A DNA stretch of 64,000 nt from Anodontia alba. Taxonomy: Eukaryota; Mollusca; Bivalvia; Lucinida; Lucinidae. The position numbers and the translations under genes were made by a program. The DNA lies in NCBI GenBank assembly GCA_964016985.1, contig OZ024827.1, forward strand, positions 58,095,643-58,159,642, given 5' to 3'. Position 1 is the stretch's first letter; every line of letters starts with the position of its first letter. Shown here piece by piece: positions 34,996 to 45,982 of this stretch. The notes below the pieces were generated by a model. It did not search any database, had not been told where the DNA came from, and was given only the letters and a program-made list of their open reading frames with translations.

Positions 34996-35886
34996 CTAAT
35001 TTCTGCTCAAAGCATAGATTGTGGATACTTTACCCAAAATCTTGGTTTTAGAGCATAGATGTTGTATTTTTTTTTTTTTTTTGTTTACACAGGTTAGGCT
35101 GAGTAATTTTACGGGTCATTAACTTAATGACGGTGTTTAACGACTTGTGAAGCTTTAACGACTTGTTTGCTTATTGCATTAACTCTTAATTAATTGGACG
35201 CGTGCCGCAATCGAGTTATGTGTTGATTGATGTGTTTAACTGATGCTCATTCCAAATGATCTTATCGATAAACATGATAAATATATTTACAATGTTCGAT
35301 TTTCTTCTAAAATGTGGTCTTGATACAAGGGCAGGTATACGTGAAGATAAATAATTCAATAGGTAATCGAGTTATATCCCTTCTATACATAGATCAATAA
35401 ATGCAGTCATTAAGCACCAAGTAAAAACGTGTATGGGAACAAATTGCCGCTGATCATTTTTATCCGTGGCAAATTTTTTATTATTATGTCGAGTTTTCCG
35501 AGTTTTCACCGTGTCCGTAGTCCGTCCATACGTCATTCCGTCCATCCTTTTGTACAAATAACAACATTGACAGTGTTGCAACTAGCGGATCTCTCTTTCT
35601 CTCTCTCTCTCTCTCTCTCATGGGAATTCCAAGCTACGTAATATTCAGTAAGCAGTCATTGATTTATATATGTATAAAATCCAAATCCAACAAAAAACAC
35701 TCTGGAACATTAAATTTCTATTTTACAACAACCGTTGAATGATTCTGCAATTGAAGGGGTTAATCCAGTTGTCGCAATTTATAAAAATGACGCATCCATT
35801 ACGAAAACACGCCTATTCAAATATATTGAAAATTTCACCACCAAAAAGATGAAAATTTTCAGATAAAATTTCTGATATTTTTTTTC

Positions 35887-35986
35887 ATATTTCTGCTCAA
35901 AACATAGATTATGGGTACTCGTTAGGACCGCCTCGGCGAGGCGGTTCTAACGAGAACCCACAATCTATGGTTTGAGCAGAAATATG
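35887..35986. repeat. 100-bp near-perfect hairpin
   Basis: The arms of about 49 bp (35887-35935 and 35937-35986) pair with about five mismatches around the centre ACCGCCTCG-G-CGAGGCGGT. Related partial phrases (CATAGATTGTGGGTAC) lie near 34870 and 35020. It could be a small fold-back element or the stem of a hairpin RNA. Confidence 0.7.
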
Positions 35987-36090
35987 AAAAGTAATGTATA
36001 CCCCTGTAAACCCCAGTTTTACTATATAAAAGTGGGGTTTAAGGAGGTTAAAATAATATAGGCATGTTTTCGTGATGTAAGGCATTGCAG

Positions 36091-36489
36091 GTCAAAATTC
36101 CGCGCGTTCAACAACAGCCGAATTCTTATGATTGCGGGTTTTTTGCAATAGCGAATGTGGTAGAGTTTTGTTTTTCTCCTGATTTTTTTAATCCCAGAAT
36201 AATATACGACGTATCGAAAATGAGACAGCATTTGATTGAATGTTTGGAAAATGGAAAAATGTCAGCGTTTCCCAAAGAAAAAGAAAAGAGCAGAGGTAAA
36301 CTTAATTCATTCACTTGCAAAAGCATAAAAATTCCAGTCTGGTGCTATTGCAGAATGCCCGAATGTATTGATGACATGATTTACTGTGATAATCGTAAGT
36401 GCAAGACTTGGTTTCATAGAAAATGTGTAGCTTTAGGTTCCACAACAAACACGTGGCGATGCCCCTCTTGTGAACAGCAGCATGTGTAA
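36091..36489 (+). CDS. ULP1-like (C48) protease C-terminal part fused to PHD finger, terminal exon
   Basis: An acceptor-like GGCATTGCAG precedes an open frame of 132 codons ending in TAA. Near its start QQQPNSYDCGFFAIANVVEF carries the oxyanion Gln (residue 9) and the catalytic Cys (residue 15) of ULP1/SENP-type proteases. The His and Asp of the triad would lie upstream and are not seen. Residues about 83-128 form a PHD finger: WCYC, MIYCDNRKC, WFHRKCV and WRCPSC supply C4-H-C3 ligands. ULP1 enzymes cleave SUMO-like modifiers and PHD fingers read histone tails. Here both belong to a transposon protein of unknown role. The upstream exons are missing or unrecognisable, so I regard it as a fragment. 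Confidence 0.65.
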   Translation, partial: VKIPRVQQQPNSYDCGFFAIANVVEFCFSPDFFNPRIIYDVSKMRQHLIECLENGKMSAFPKEKEKSRGKLNSFTCKSIKIPVWCYCRMPECIDDMIYCDNRKCKTWFHRKCVALGSTTNTWRCPSCEQQHV

Positions 36490-38076
36490 TACATGTACAA
36501 GTAGCAGCATCTATTTCAGATTGTTTCTGTTATCTTTTCGCAACATATGTACAATATATGATTTTAGTATTTGATTTTTTTAGTTTGATTTTTTTTATAT
36601 ATATATAAAACGCTAAGTATTATACTCTAACCTGTAGACTACAGTAAATGAATCCGTCTGGATGTCTTAAATATCTCGTATTTTAATTTGAAACCCCATA
36701 AAGTAACTTTTTTTTTTTTTACTTTAAAACCAGTTTGCGTTTATTAAAAAGTAGTAATTGGTACCATTTATATGAATTACGACAGGCAAAAGATACAATA
36801 TTACCGTTCCAATACATCCCACCAGCGCTCGCGGATCATCCCGGACATTTCGACGTCAGCAACGGACTGCAAGAGGGTAAAAAATAAAAAAAAAATGTTT
36901 TATAACTTTTTTTTTTTATATTAGAGCTTTAAAATTGAAATGATACATATTTCATTACATTCTGGTTATTATTAGTTGAGATATTAAAGGCAATACACCA
37001 CTCCCCATACATCCCGTACATTGCATCTGGAACATCCCACCAGCGCTCGCGGATCATCCCGGACATTTCGACGTCAAAAACGGACTGCAAGAGGGTAAAA
37101 AATAAATAATGTTTTTTAATTTTCTTTTAGATTAGAGCTTTAAAATTAAAATGATACATATTTCAGTAAATTCTGTTAATTATTAATTGAGATATTATAG
37201 ATAATGCACCACTACCTATACATCCCGGACATTGCATCCAGAACATCCCGGACATTTCAAAGTCCAAAATCTGCTTTAAAAAGATAAAAATTGGAAAATA
37301 TTTTTATTTATCATTGAGAATGGAGCTTAAATTTTCCAATGATACCAAGTTTATTAAATTCTGACCACTACCAGCAGAGATATTGAGTGCAACGCACCAC
37401 TACCCCATACATCCCGGACATTACATCCCAAACATCCCGGACATTAGTGTGCTCCGGACTTCACTTCCGGTGTGATGAAGAAGTCGTGACGGCAGTTGAG
37501 GAGTGGGTCAATGGAAAGGACCCTGACTTTTTCAGTTCTCGGTTGATGGCACTTGAACACCGTTGGTCTAAGTGCATCACACTAGAGGACAATTACATCG
37601 AAAAAGAAGAGGTGGATCTCAACCGGAAATAGTTAGGCTGGTTACTTATTGACTCACCCTCGTATCAAGATAGTATTCTTTCCAATACTCGCAAAGGGAA
37701 CTTGAATTCTTATAGCCAGAAGAACTGTTGATCCCTTTAACGAATCTAATCATAAGAGGGGAGCAAGTAAATAAATGTATAGTCCTAATATATAGAGGTA
37801 ATGAAATGTTTCTTATCTCGTCAGCAATTTGTAATTAAATATCCTTTCCCCATTGTCTTATCCTTTATCGTACAGAACAGGACAAGGGGATGATTAATTT
37901 GAATATAATTGTATGTGCTATTTTGAGATAAGCTATTCGTTACTTTAATTACCCTCTAAGCATTTTATATATATAAGATATTTTCCCCATTGTCTTAATC
38001 TTCAACTACAAAGCAGGGCAAAGGGATGATTAATTTGAATATAATTGTATCTGCTATTTTGAGGTAAACTATTCGT

Positions 38077-38686
38077 GGGTCACCGGAATAACCGAAATCA
38101 CCAAAATCACCACCGAAATCACCATGGAAATCCACGAAATCACCATGGACGGGTGGGGTGGGGGAAGGTATGATACGTTAGGGTGGATCAGGATAGGGTA
38201 GGGATGAATTTAAAATTATTTTTATGTAATAGCGAACTTCTTTTCGTTATCGCGCATAACTGAAGAACGGTGATTTCGGTGATTTTCACTGCGAGTTCGT
38301 TACACTACTGGTCCGGGCCCTTCGATAACCATACTCAGCTTGCATAACACAGCATACCCTGTCGTAAAATCCTACCACCCTACCCCTCCCCAATCATATG
38401 ACAGTATGATTTGTGTCCAGAACTTTATAAAACAACGGTGATTTCAATTATTTCCACCGAGATTTGGGTATAAAACTCGCCACATTCGGGGCCACATTCG
38501 ATAGCCTTGCTCACCCTACGTAAACAAATCCCACCATAACTTCTACCCACCTTTACTCACACCTATCAACCCCACCACACCAAACATCACCCCCACCCCA
38601 CCCCTTGATGGTGATTTCGGGGATTTCCATGGTGATTTTGGTGATTTCAGTGGTGATTTCGGTGATTTCGGTTATTCCGGTGACCG
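38077..38686. mobile_element. 610-bp MITE with 9-bp target duplication
   Basis: ACTATTCGT (38068-38076) and ACTATTCAT (38687-38695) flank it, differing at one base. The inverted ends are GGTCACCGGAATAACCG, then AAATCACC repeats on the left and GGTGATTTCGG repeats on the right, for at least 60 bp. The middle is unrelated on the two sides. E1 and E3 lack it. The 9-bp duplication and long inverted ends point to a non-autonomous MULE-like element of a different family from 34144-37455. Confidence 0.75.
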
Positions 38687-39928
38687 ACTATTCATTACGT
38701 TAATTACCCTTTAAGCATTTTATATATATAAGATCTATGCCTTCCAACTGTTTAGATCTAAGAAATAATTGATTGTCACGGTTTCTAAACGGTTCCATAC
38801 TCAATAAAATAATTAAGTAGACAAAACTGTATATAATATGTAATTAAGGCAATAATAATCAGTCATGTACTGGATAAATTAATGCCTTTACTGAATATAT
38901 ATCCATTTGTCTATTCCAAGGGTCTGAGCAAACTTTAATTGACATGGACCCTTGTTATAAGTGTAAATAATAGAGGCATTTGAGCTAGTCGAAGCAAACT
39001 GTTCCTCAATATAATAGATAATGTAGACCTATACTATATAGATTAGGTCTAGCTGTTTATAAGTTTCTCACCTTCCTTATATAATTTCCAATCATAACCA
39101 TAGCAACATTATTATTCCCAGATGAAGAATCTTCAGCATAAAAAATTCTAACTGAGACATAAATTATCTGGAAGATTACTATCGTAGTCTTAGATGATCC
39201 AGAAAGAACAGGAAAGGCAAGGTAAAGAACGTATCGAATTATATATGCCTTAATATATAATTTTCTTCTATGAATTATTTTATTCCAGATTCAGACAGGG
39301 CACGACTGACCTAGACTCTTTTCATAATTAATCAATAGTATAATATGGAATAACAGCATAACTGATCGGCTATTTTCCATATACATAAACAAAGGAAATG
39401 TGTACCTCAACTAGACTTCTATACTAATCATGTAATCTAGCGAGGTTGTAGATTAATAAACCCTTAATTATTTCAATTATATATAAAGGAAAAATTTATT
39501 AGAGTATCAAAGTAATTCTAATAAATTAATTCCTAATTACTAAGGATCAGTTTTCTAATTCGTGTAGATTTCTCAAACTTATGAATGTAATATTAAATAG
39601 AAAGCAGAGAGGATCGACTGCTGCTTTCTATATCTAACTTATTATCTAGACTGCATGCTGATACGTATCGCGAGCATGTAGAAACTTAGGAGGAAAAGAA
39701 GAAATAATTAGACTGCGTGTATATTTTTCTTCTTCTAAATAGCGATAATTTTATGGAATTCACCTTTGCCTTGGAACCGAATACGGTGAATACCCAAAGA
39801 AGTTAATCTCTTTCCAGCGAATAAAGAGAGAAATATAAGTTATTTTAAATATAGATAGAACTAACTCTTATATTTGGTCAATGAATTTTGAATTTGATCA
39901 TAATCGATAATTCTAATTCATTTACCAA

Positions 39929-41504
39929 CAAGAGCTGTCTTAGGACAGCGTAGCTCGCTTGCTGGGTACATTTTATATTGTAACATTTTTATCATTAAGA
40001 AAATCAAAATGAAATAATCTATGAAATAATTTTCAAGTTATATGGCGAAATCATTCAACCATATAATATAGGTCACACAGACCTAGATGTATTTGTAAAT
40101 CATTTTGTCACATAGATTTTATAATCCAGGTATGACAATTCTCCATGAAATAGTAATAAAAATAAAAGGCAAAATCACTGAAGCATGAAATATAGGTCAT
40201 AATGACCTAGATATAGTAAGTGGTCATTCATTGGGTCACATGGAACTAATATCCCAGGTGTGACATTTATCCAACAAATAGTATTCAAGATATAAGGCAA
40301 AATCACTGAACCATGAAATATAGGTCACACCAACAGAGATATATTTTGACGTCAATAATCGGGTCACAAGGAACTAATATCCCAGGTGTGACATTTATCC
40401 AACAAATAGTATTCAAGATATAAGGCAAAATCACTGAACCATGAAATATAGGTCACAATGACCTAGATATAGTAAGTGGTCATTCATTGGGTCACATGGA
40501 AGTAATATCCCAGGTGTGACATTTATCCAACAAATAGTATTCAAGATATAAGGCAAAATCACTGAACCATGAAATATAGGTCACAATGACCTAGATATAG
40601 TAAGTGGTCATTCATTGGGTCACATGGAAGTAATATCCCAGGTGTGACATTTATCCAACAAATAGTATTCAAGATATAAGGCAAAATCACTGAACCATGA
40701 AATACAGGTCACAATGACCTAGATATAGTAAGTGGTCATTCATTGGGTCACATGGAAGTAATATCCCAGGTGTGACATTTAACCAACAAATAGTAGTCAA
40801 GATATAAGGCAAAATCACTGAACCATGAAATATAGGTCACAATGACCTAGATATAGTAAGTGGTCATTCATTGGGTCACATGGAAGTAATATCCCAGGTG
40901 TGACATTTATCCAACAAATAGTATTCAAGATATGAGGCAAAATCACTGGACCGTGAAATCAAGGTGACCTGGACCGTAAAATGTAGGTCACCATGACCTT
41001 CACTCTCTTACACTTAAACCGATGTCACATAGTTAGCTGATGTATAACCAGTTGTGTCTATAACCTGTAGGCATATAAGATTTTACAAATGTGTCCTAGA
41101 TTTTGACCCCTAGCCCCACCCCAAGGCCCACCCTGAGGTATGAACCCAGGGGTATGTTCTTTTGGAATCTCAGAAGACTCGTCCAGGTACCCAAATTCTA
41201 AATATGAATGCTCTATGAGGAGTGAAAGTCAAGATATAAGAATTTGAAAAACTTTAACACAGTATTACAAAGGTGTCCTAGATTCTGACCCCTAGCCCCA
41301 CCCAGGGGTTTATTCTCTTGGAATCTCAGAAGACCCTCCAAGGTACCAAAGTTCCAAATTTGATGCCTCTGTGAGGAGTGACTGTTGAGATATAAGCATT
41401 TGAAAAACTTTAACGCAGTGTGACGGGAACGGGAACGCAAACGCAAACGTGGACGACCGGGGTGACTACAATAGCTCTCCTTGTACTTCATACAGGCGAG
41501 CTAA
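39929..41504 (+). mobile_element. Hairpin-ended tandem-core element, copy B
   Basis: It is the second copy of 422-1889, with the same CAAGAGCTGTC start and CAGGCGAGCTAA end. The 5' hairpin loop is TTAG instead of GTAG, with an intact stem. It has one more 128-bp unit than copy A and lacks 14 bp near 41307 (GCATGAACCCAGGG in copy A, between short direct repeats). It sits inside E2. The E3 counterpart near 51270-51290 is uninterrupted, and no target duplication is seen. Confidence 0.85.
40194..40999. promoter_or_regulatory. Six perfect AGGTCAnnnTGACCT palindromes in copy B
   Basis: Exact sites at 40194-40208, 40450-40464, 40578-40592, 40706-40720, 40834-40848 and 40985-40999. The first site present in copy A has lost one base here (GGTCACACAGACC). 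Regulatory use is untested. Confidence 0.6.
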
Positions 41505-42179
41505 AAATAAATATATATATATATATCTAGAGTTCTAATTCTAGTCTAATTCAGAAATGACTGGACAGAAGTCTATGATATAAGTGGCAACTAGGTATTC
41601 AAACCCATCGCTGTCATTCTATAACCTGTAATCCAAGGTTTGACTTGTCTATGATGCTCTATGAGCAGTAATAGATTGTTCGGGGACTAGTGACTACTAC
41701 TCGGTCACTAGTAATCTGACATAATTAACTAGTCTACGTAACTACTGAAATTGGCTAAATATCCAACATGGGCGGTTACTAGGAATTTGAGCTCATCGCT
41801 CTCATTCTATAACCTGTAACTGAAGATTTGACGTCGATGAAGCTCTATGAACAATAATAGGTTGTTCAGGGACTAGTGACTATTACTCGGACACTAGTAA
41901 CCCAACATAATGACCGGACACTAGTATTCGTAACTCTTGCCCGGTAGAAAACACTAGTAATGCGATATAATGACCAGACACGGTGAAAATATTTGGACAA
42001 AATGACTGGACACTAATATTCGTAATTCCTGCCCAGTGAAAGTCAGTAATAATGTAATATAATGGTCGGACATTAGTACTTGTAACTATTTGCCCGGTGA
42101 AAGGGCTTGGTTCACGAATGACCAAAATCTGCCCTATTCAATATATTGATCAAAACGCTTGTAAATATAAGTCAGCATG

Positions 42180-42800
42180 GGACATCTTCAAAAACAACAA
42201 CAACAAGTTTGAAAACCAATCATTATGGTTGCTATGGTAACAACAACACACTACATGGTGTACTGTAAAACTGTTTGTTTTAATCAATTTCATAGCTGAA
42301 ATTTAGGAGCAATGCCACTAAAAGCATTCCAATTTGTTAGTTTCATATTTGTCAAATACTGTAGCACAAAGTTATGAATAAAAATCACCGTAACACAGAA
42401 ATTTCTGTTACCATGACAACAAATATGTCAAATTTATTACAAAAAAGCACGCAGTTTTACTTAATTTATTCTGTTTACTATGCGATTCTATCTTTATCAC
42501 TACATACAGTATAAAACTTTGATTATCAGTAATGGGAGACACATTAAAAAGAAAAGAAAAACACTAGACTAAAGTTTCTGTTGCCATGGAAACAAAACTG
42601 TAAAACCATTTACTTCAGCCAAACAATATGTGGTTTTGACTGATTTGAATCATGAAATGTAAAGTGTGTTTTATTTCATTGATTTAAATGTGTTCTAAAG
42701 TATTTGACTGTGCGTAAAAAGTGGCATTCGCATCACTTAACTTTCTGTTGCCATGGAAACAAAAGGATACATTTATCTTATAAGAATATGTTGTTTTTGC
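42180..42800 (+). repeat. About 173-bp units each centred on an X-box-like palindrome
   Basis: GTTGCTATGGTAAC (42228), GTTACCATGACAAC (42407), GTTGCCATGGAAAC (42580) and GTTGCCATGGAAAC (42747) are spaced 167-179 bp apart. The units also share TTACTTAATTTATT/TTTTGCTTGACC-like flanks weakly. They are related to the units at 57100-58500. Confidence 0.6.
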
Positions 42801-42823
42801 TTGACCATATTCAGTGATTGATG

Positions 42824-42857
<34 letters not shown>

Positions 42858-43930
42858 ATTGGTATCACTACTGCATATTTTTGTTTGTCACAGTTTGCAG
42901 CATACAGTTAAAATGTTAAGTATCATGTCACCAAAAGTTATGTATCCCCAACAACACATAACATTTGGCATGAATGTCATTAATTGGCATGCTAGTACTG
43001 ATATAACAGCCGCGGCATACCGACTGCTACAAAATTACGTGAGCCAGTGAAGACGCAGATCAGCCAGCTCATCATTGATCTATTTTATGGCAATGTCATA
43101 TTTGATCCCATTGGAAGAAATGTATAAAATCACAGGGCAAAGAGACTTTTAAATTTGCACTATTTGGTCATAGTTACAAAATGTTTCATTTGACATTAAA
43201 ACTCTGTCCCCGGTGGTGATCTGCTCCTGCTCCTTGTCTATGTACATGTATCAAATCATGGAAAAATTGTATATAAAATCACAAATCACAGTTCAAAATT
43301 ATTTTTATGAAACTTGCACCAGCTGGCCATAGTGAGAAAAAATTTAATTTGACATAAAAATTCAATCCCTAGGGTTGATATGCCCCTGTGCTATGTACAG
43401 GTATGTAATCATGAAAAAAAAATGTACAAGATCACAGTTCACTGAGATTTTGTTTATAAACTTCCACCAGTTGGCCATCATGGCAAAAGCTTTCATTCGA
43501 CATCAAAACTCTGTCCCCAAGGGCTTATCTGCCGTGCTCCAGGGTTATGTACATGTAAAAAATCACAGTTCAATCAGATTTGTTTTCGAAACTTGCACCA
43601 GTTGGCCACAGTGACAACAGGTTTCATCCGACATCAAAACTCTGTCCCAAAGAGGTGATCTGCCCCTGTCCTAAGGCTACCAACATGTATAAAAAAAAAT
43701 ATGTATAAAATCACATTTCAAAGAGATTTCTTTCAAACTTGCATCAGTTGGCCATAGTGACAAAAGAATCCATTTGACATAAAAAATTATGTTCCCTAGG
43801 GGTTATCTGCCGCTGCTTTGGGGCTATGTACATGTATAAAATCCTGAAAAAAAAATGTATAAAATCTCAGTTCAAAGGATTTATTTGAAACTTATATCAA
43901 GTGGTCGTAATGGCAAAAGGTTTCTATCGA
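42801..43930 (+). repeat. Tandem array of 131-154 bp units (AGTTGGCCATAGTG)
   Basis: After a poly-T run (42824-42852), about six units carry CTTGCACCAGTTGGCCATAGTGACAA, ACATMAAAACTCTGTCCC, GATCTGCCCCTGC and TATGTACATGTATAAAATCA. Anchors are at 43321, 43469, 43600, 43746 and 43900. Short ORFs within are repeat translation. Confidence 0.75.
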
Positions 43931-44599
43931 CACAAAGATCTGTCACCCATAGATTGTCTATCCCCGCCCAGGACCGGAGGTCTCAGTTGAGCTACAGGAC
44001 TGTTGGTCCTCTGGTTTCCATAGTTGACATGCAAAATATATTGCTATGTGTAGTGCAAGTATGCAAAAATAAACATCGAACATATCTAGACACTGAACAG
44101 ACTGGGAAAAAAGCTCCGGATTCATTCTAAAGATACAGTTTAGTAGAGCACTATAAATCTGCTGGACATAATATAACAAACGTCATCTTTGTACATACAA
44201 GTGCAAATATGTATGCAAATAGAAACATCTTAAATATTAGGTTCAACACTGATAGCAGCCATTTAGTAGTGTTTAACTATCTGTCCTTACGAAACCAAGG
44301 CCACCTGGTACACCCTATTGTGAACAAATATAAGTCCAGCAGGACATGACTACAATGTCGCAGTAAAGGTGATGCAATGTCATTCGTCATGTGCCCGCTA
44401 GGAACCTTAGCACAGGTATTCCTGAAAACTGACACATGTACGTAGCAAGGACTCAGATCAGCTTATGCATCTGCACAGCATATTCAGTCTCCGTTGTCTG
44501 TAGGAAGAAACTTTGGGTCTTTACTTCAGCATAGACTGCAATGCAAAAATTGTGATCAGACGCCATAGTATTTGCAAACTGGCCTGAGTATAAGCTCGA

Positions 44600-44685
44600 T
44601 GAATTCCGCCTCCAATCGATTCGAAACTGAGACATTGTGTTCTAAAGTCGGGAGCACTAAGCACTCCGCCACACGGCCGCTTCGC
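44600..44685 (-). other. tRNA-derived relic (Leu/Ser-like, SINE head)
   Basis: The minus strand reads GCGAAGCGGCCGTGTGGCGG, AGTGCTTAGTGCTCC, a TTTAGAA-containing loop and CAGTTTCGAATCG, resembling boxes A and B of a tRNA promoter. The acceptor stem does not close, so it is a tRNA-like SINE or pseudogene, not a working tRNA. Confidence 0.4.
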
Positions 44686-44870
44686 AAATTCTAATGTTTG
44701 TGATTACCATATACATGCATGGAACTGTCTTGCAAAGAAAAGCAAATTAAAATCCAAACTTGTGTACAAGCTCAGTAATCTCTCTCCTGTTGTAATATCA
44801 ACTCTTTAAGCGCCATGAAAAATTGAAGCACACGACAATTTGATTTTTTTTGGTGGGGGAGGGGGATAGT

Positions 44871-45036
44871 CTTGACATTTCATGTGAACTGTCTGCTTGG
44901 GACAGTTCATAGGAAATGTCAACTTATTTTCTCTTCAAAATAAAAGAAAGATAACAATTTCATGTTTCTTTTAATTTTTATAAAAATGTCTTGACATTTC
45001 ATGTGAACTGTCTGCAAATTGCATGAAATGTCAAGA
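44871..45036. repeat. Two adjacent hairpins sharing one arm sequence
   Basis: TTGACATTTCATGTGAACTG occurs in both. In the first (about 44871-44925) it pairs with GACAGTTCATAGGAAATGTCAA. In the second (about 44988-45036) GTCTTGACATTTCATG pairs with CATGAAATGTCAAGAC, 16 bp without mismatch. Function unknown. Confidence 0.7.
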
Positions 45037-45084
45037 CATTTTATCTGAAAAATTAATGAAAAAGTACAAAAAAAAAAAAAAATG

Positions 45085-45155
45085 CATTTTCCAGGTTTTG
45101 AACTCGGGACCCACCGAATACAAAACGAGCGTTTTACCCACTACACCACAGATGA
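45085..45155 (-). other. tRNA-like relic
   Basis: The minus strand reads TGTGGTGTAGTGGGTAAAAC (box A-like), a TTTTGTATT loop (TGT anticodon if real) and GAGTTCAAAACC (box B-like). The T-loop departs from TTCGA and the acceptor stem is not paired. It is probably a tRNA-derived repeat or pseudogene. Confidence 0.4.
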
Positions 45156-45377
45156 CGTAATGAGAAAGGTCAAAATTACAATAGTAATAGGTTGGATTTT
45201 TCAATGCACAAGCCGATTATAATAATTTTCCCGTAAAAAAAATTCTTGTTTTTGTGTACCATTTTGTTATATGTACATTACAATTCCTTTCAAATGCTCG
45301 GTTTTATCGTTTACAGACAGCATTAGAAAAAAAAACACACAAAAAAAAAAAAAAAAAAAAACGCCCGCAACGCATGA

Positions 45378-45653
45378 ATGAAGTCGTTTTTATTGCCATC
45401 GAAACCTCGAATTTTGGACATTGGAATTATCATTCGAGAGAAAAAATATAGAAAACTCCAATGTAGAACAAACGAACGCAAAACACCGATTTTTAATTGT
45501 AAAACCACCGTTGTCAACAACGCAGAACTGTCGTCCCTCAGTGGTTATTGGAGTGGCGTCCCTTGTAAAAACGCAAATTTCGCATGTAACGTAATTTCGG
45601 AAGCCGCGTCTCTTGCTGTCGAAAAACAATGGTTTCATTGGCTTTCTGGATGA
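45378..45653 (+). CDS. Unassigned ORF, 91 codons
   Basis: An open frame with non-repetitive, basic content in a less AT-rich part of the 4.06-kb insertion. It overlaps the next ORF in another frame. No domain is recognised and no splice signals stand out. It may be residue of a gene or transposase carried by the insertion. Confidence 0.2.
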   Translation: MKSFLLPSKPRILDIGIIIREKKYRKLQCRTNERKTPIFNCKTTVVNNAELSSLSGYWSGVPCKNANFACNVISEAASLAVEKQWFHWLSG

Positions 45654-45982
45654 AATGTCGTACTTATTGCTTACCTATGATTATTTCTTCTTTTTTCTGG
45701 ACGAAATTCATTTTATTTGATTATCTTTCTTTCAAAAAGCAGAAAAATTTAGTAGCACAAACAGAATACAATGAAGAGTCTTATCGAGATCTCTTCAATT
45801 ATATTTTATTTTATTTGAACATGAAGCCACAATTTCGACACCTTGATTTTTTTACCAAATATTCTTCATTCGTTTATGAAACGTTGCACGAAAAATCATG
45901 GTGTCGAATACGGGGCTTCATATTTTTTCAGCTGCCTTTTACACAAAAAAATGTGAAAAAAATGTCGCGTTTGGTGCTTTAG
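45629..45982 (+). CDS. Unassigned ORF, 117 codons
   Basis: It starts at ATG and is rich in aromatic residues (Phe, Tyr, Trp), including NYILFYLNMKPQFRHLDFFT, and ends at TAG. It is the longest ATG-started ORF in the 4.06-kb insertion outside repeats. There is no recognisable domain. Overlap with the preceding ORF suggests a frameshifted single ancestor. Confidence 0.25.
   Translation: MVSLAFWMKCRTYCLPMIISSFFWTKFILFDYLSFKKQKNLVAQTEYNEESYRDLFNYILFYLNMKPQFRHLDFFTKYSSFVYETLHEKSWCRIRGFIFFQLPFTQKNVKKMSRLVL

Larger units (their letters stand above)
34144..37455. mobile_element. 3.3-kb MULE-like transposon with perfect 9-bp target duplication
   Basis: GGACTTCAC occurs at 34135-34143 and again at 37456-37464. 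Removing the insert and one copy restores the transposase reading frame across LH/FRCDEE. The ends are inverted: GGCTCACACTAATGTCCGGG on the left and GGAGCACACTAATGTCCGGG on the right in reverse complement. They extend about 600 bp inward as tandem units of about 190 bp, each with ATGTCCGGGATGT words. Long inverted ends with 9-bp duplications are the hallmark of Mutator-like elements. It encodes a ULP1-PHD fragment (36091-36489), and plant MULEs are also known to carry ULP1-like proteases. No MULE transposase was found, so the assignment rests on ends and target size. Confidence 0.7.
33206..37632 (+). pseudogene. mariner transposase, broken (frameshift, stop, 3.3-kb insertion)
   Basis: It is a DNA-cutting and joining enzyme of the mariner/Tc1 family. 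The start is ATG at 33206. The N-terminal helix-turn-helix part (to about 33385) shifts frame before GRPP. The second frame runs 33388-33957 with TVDETWVHCYEP (first Asp codon 33709). An in-frame TGA is at 33955-33957. Beyond it the same frame carries QQDNARVH (Asp codon 33991) and YSPDLAASDFF (Asp codon 34096), with 34 residues between the last two Asp, so it is DD34D. After the insertion the C-terminal part resumes at 37465 in the correct frame and ends at TAG 37630-37632. It is inactive as it stands. Confidence 0.9.
33069..37662 (+). mobile_element. mariner transposon, split by a second transposon
   Basis: Inverted ends: CGAGGGCGTGCCAATAAATA on the left and, in reverse complement, CGAGGGTGAGTCAATAAGTA on the right, both followed by ACCAGCCTA. 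E3 (near 49900) lacks it. A TA follows the right end, but the left flank is AT, so the target duplication is not clean. Subtracting the 34144-37455 insertion and one 9-bp duplication leaves about 1.27 kb, the normal mariner size. Confidence 0.85.

Noticed and set aside
41590..41640. tRNA-like box B (reverse of GGTATTCAAACC) inside E
   Set aside because: Corresponding positions in E1 and E3 do not keep it, and no arms can be paired.
44600..45155. Functional tRNA genes
   Set aside because: Acceptor stems do not close and T-loops deviate, so they are listed only as tRNA-derived relics.
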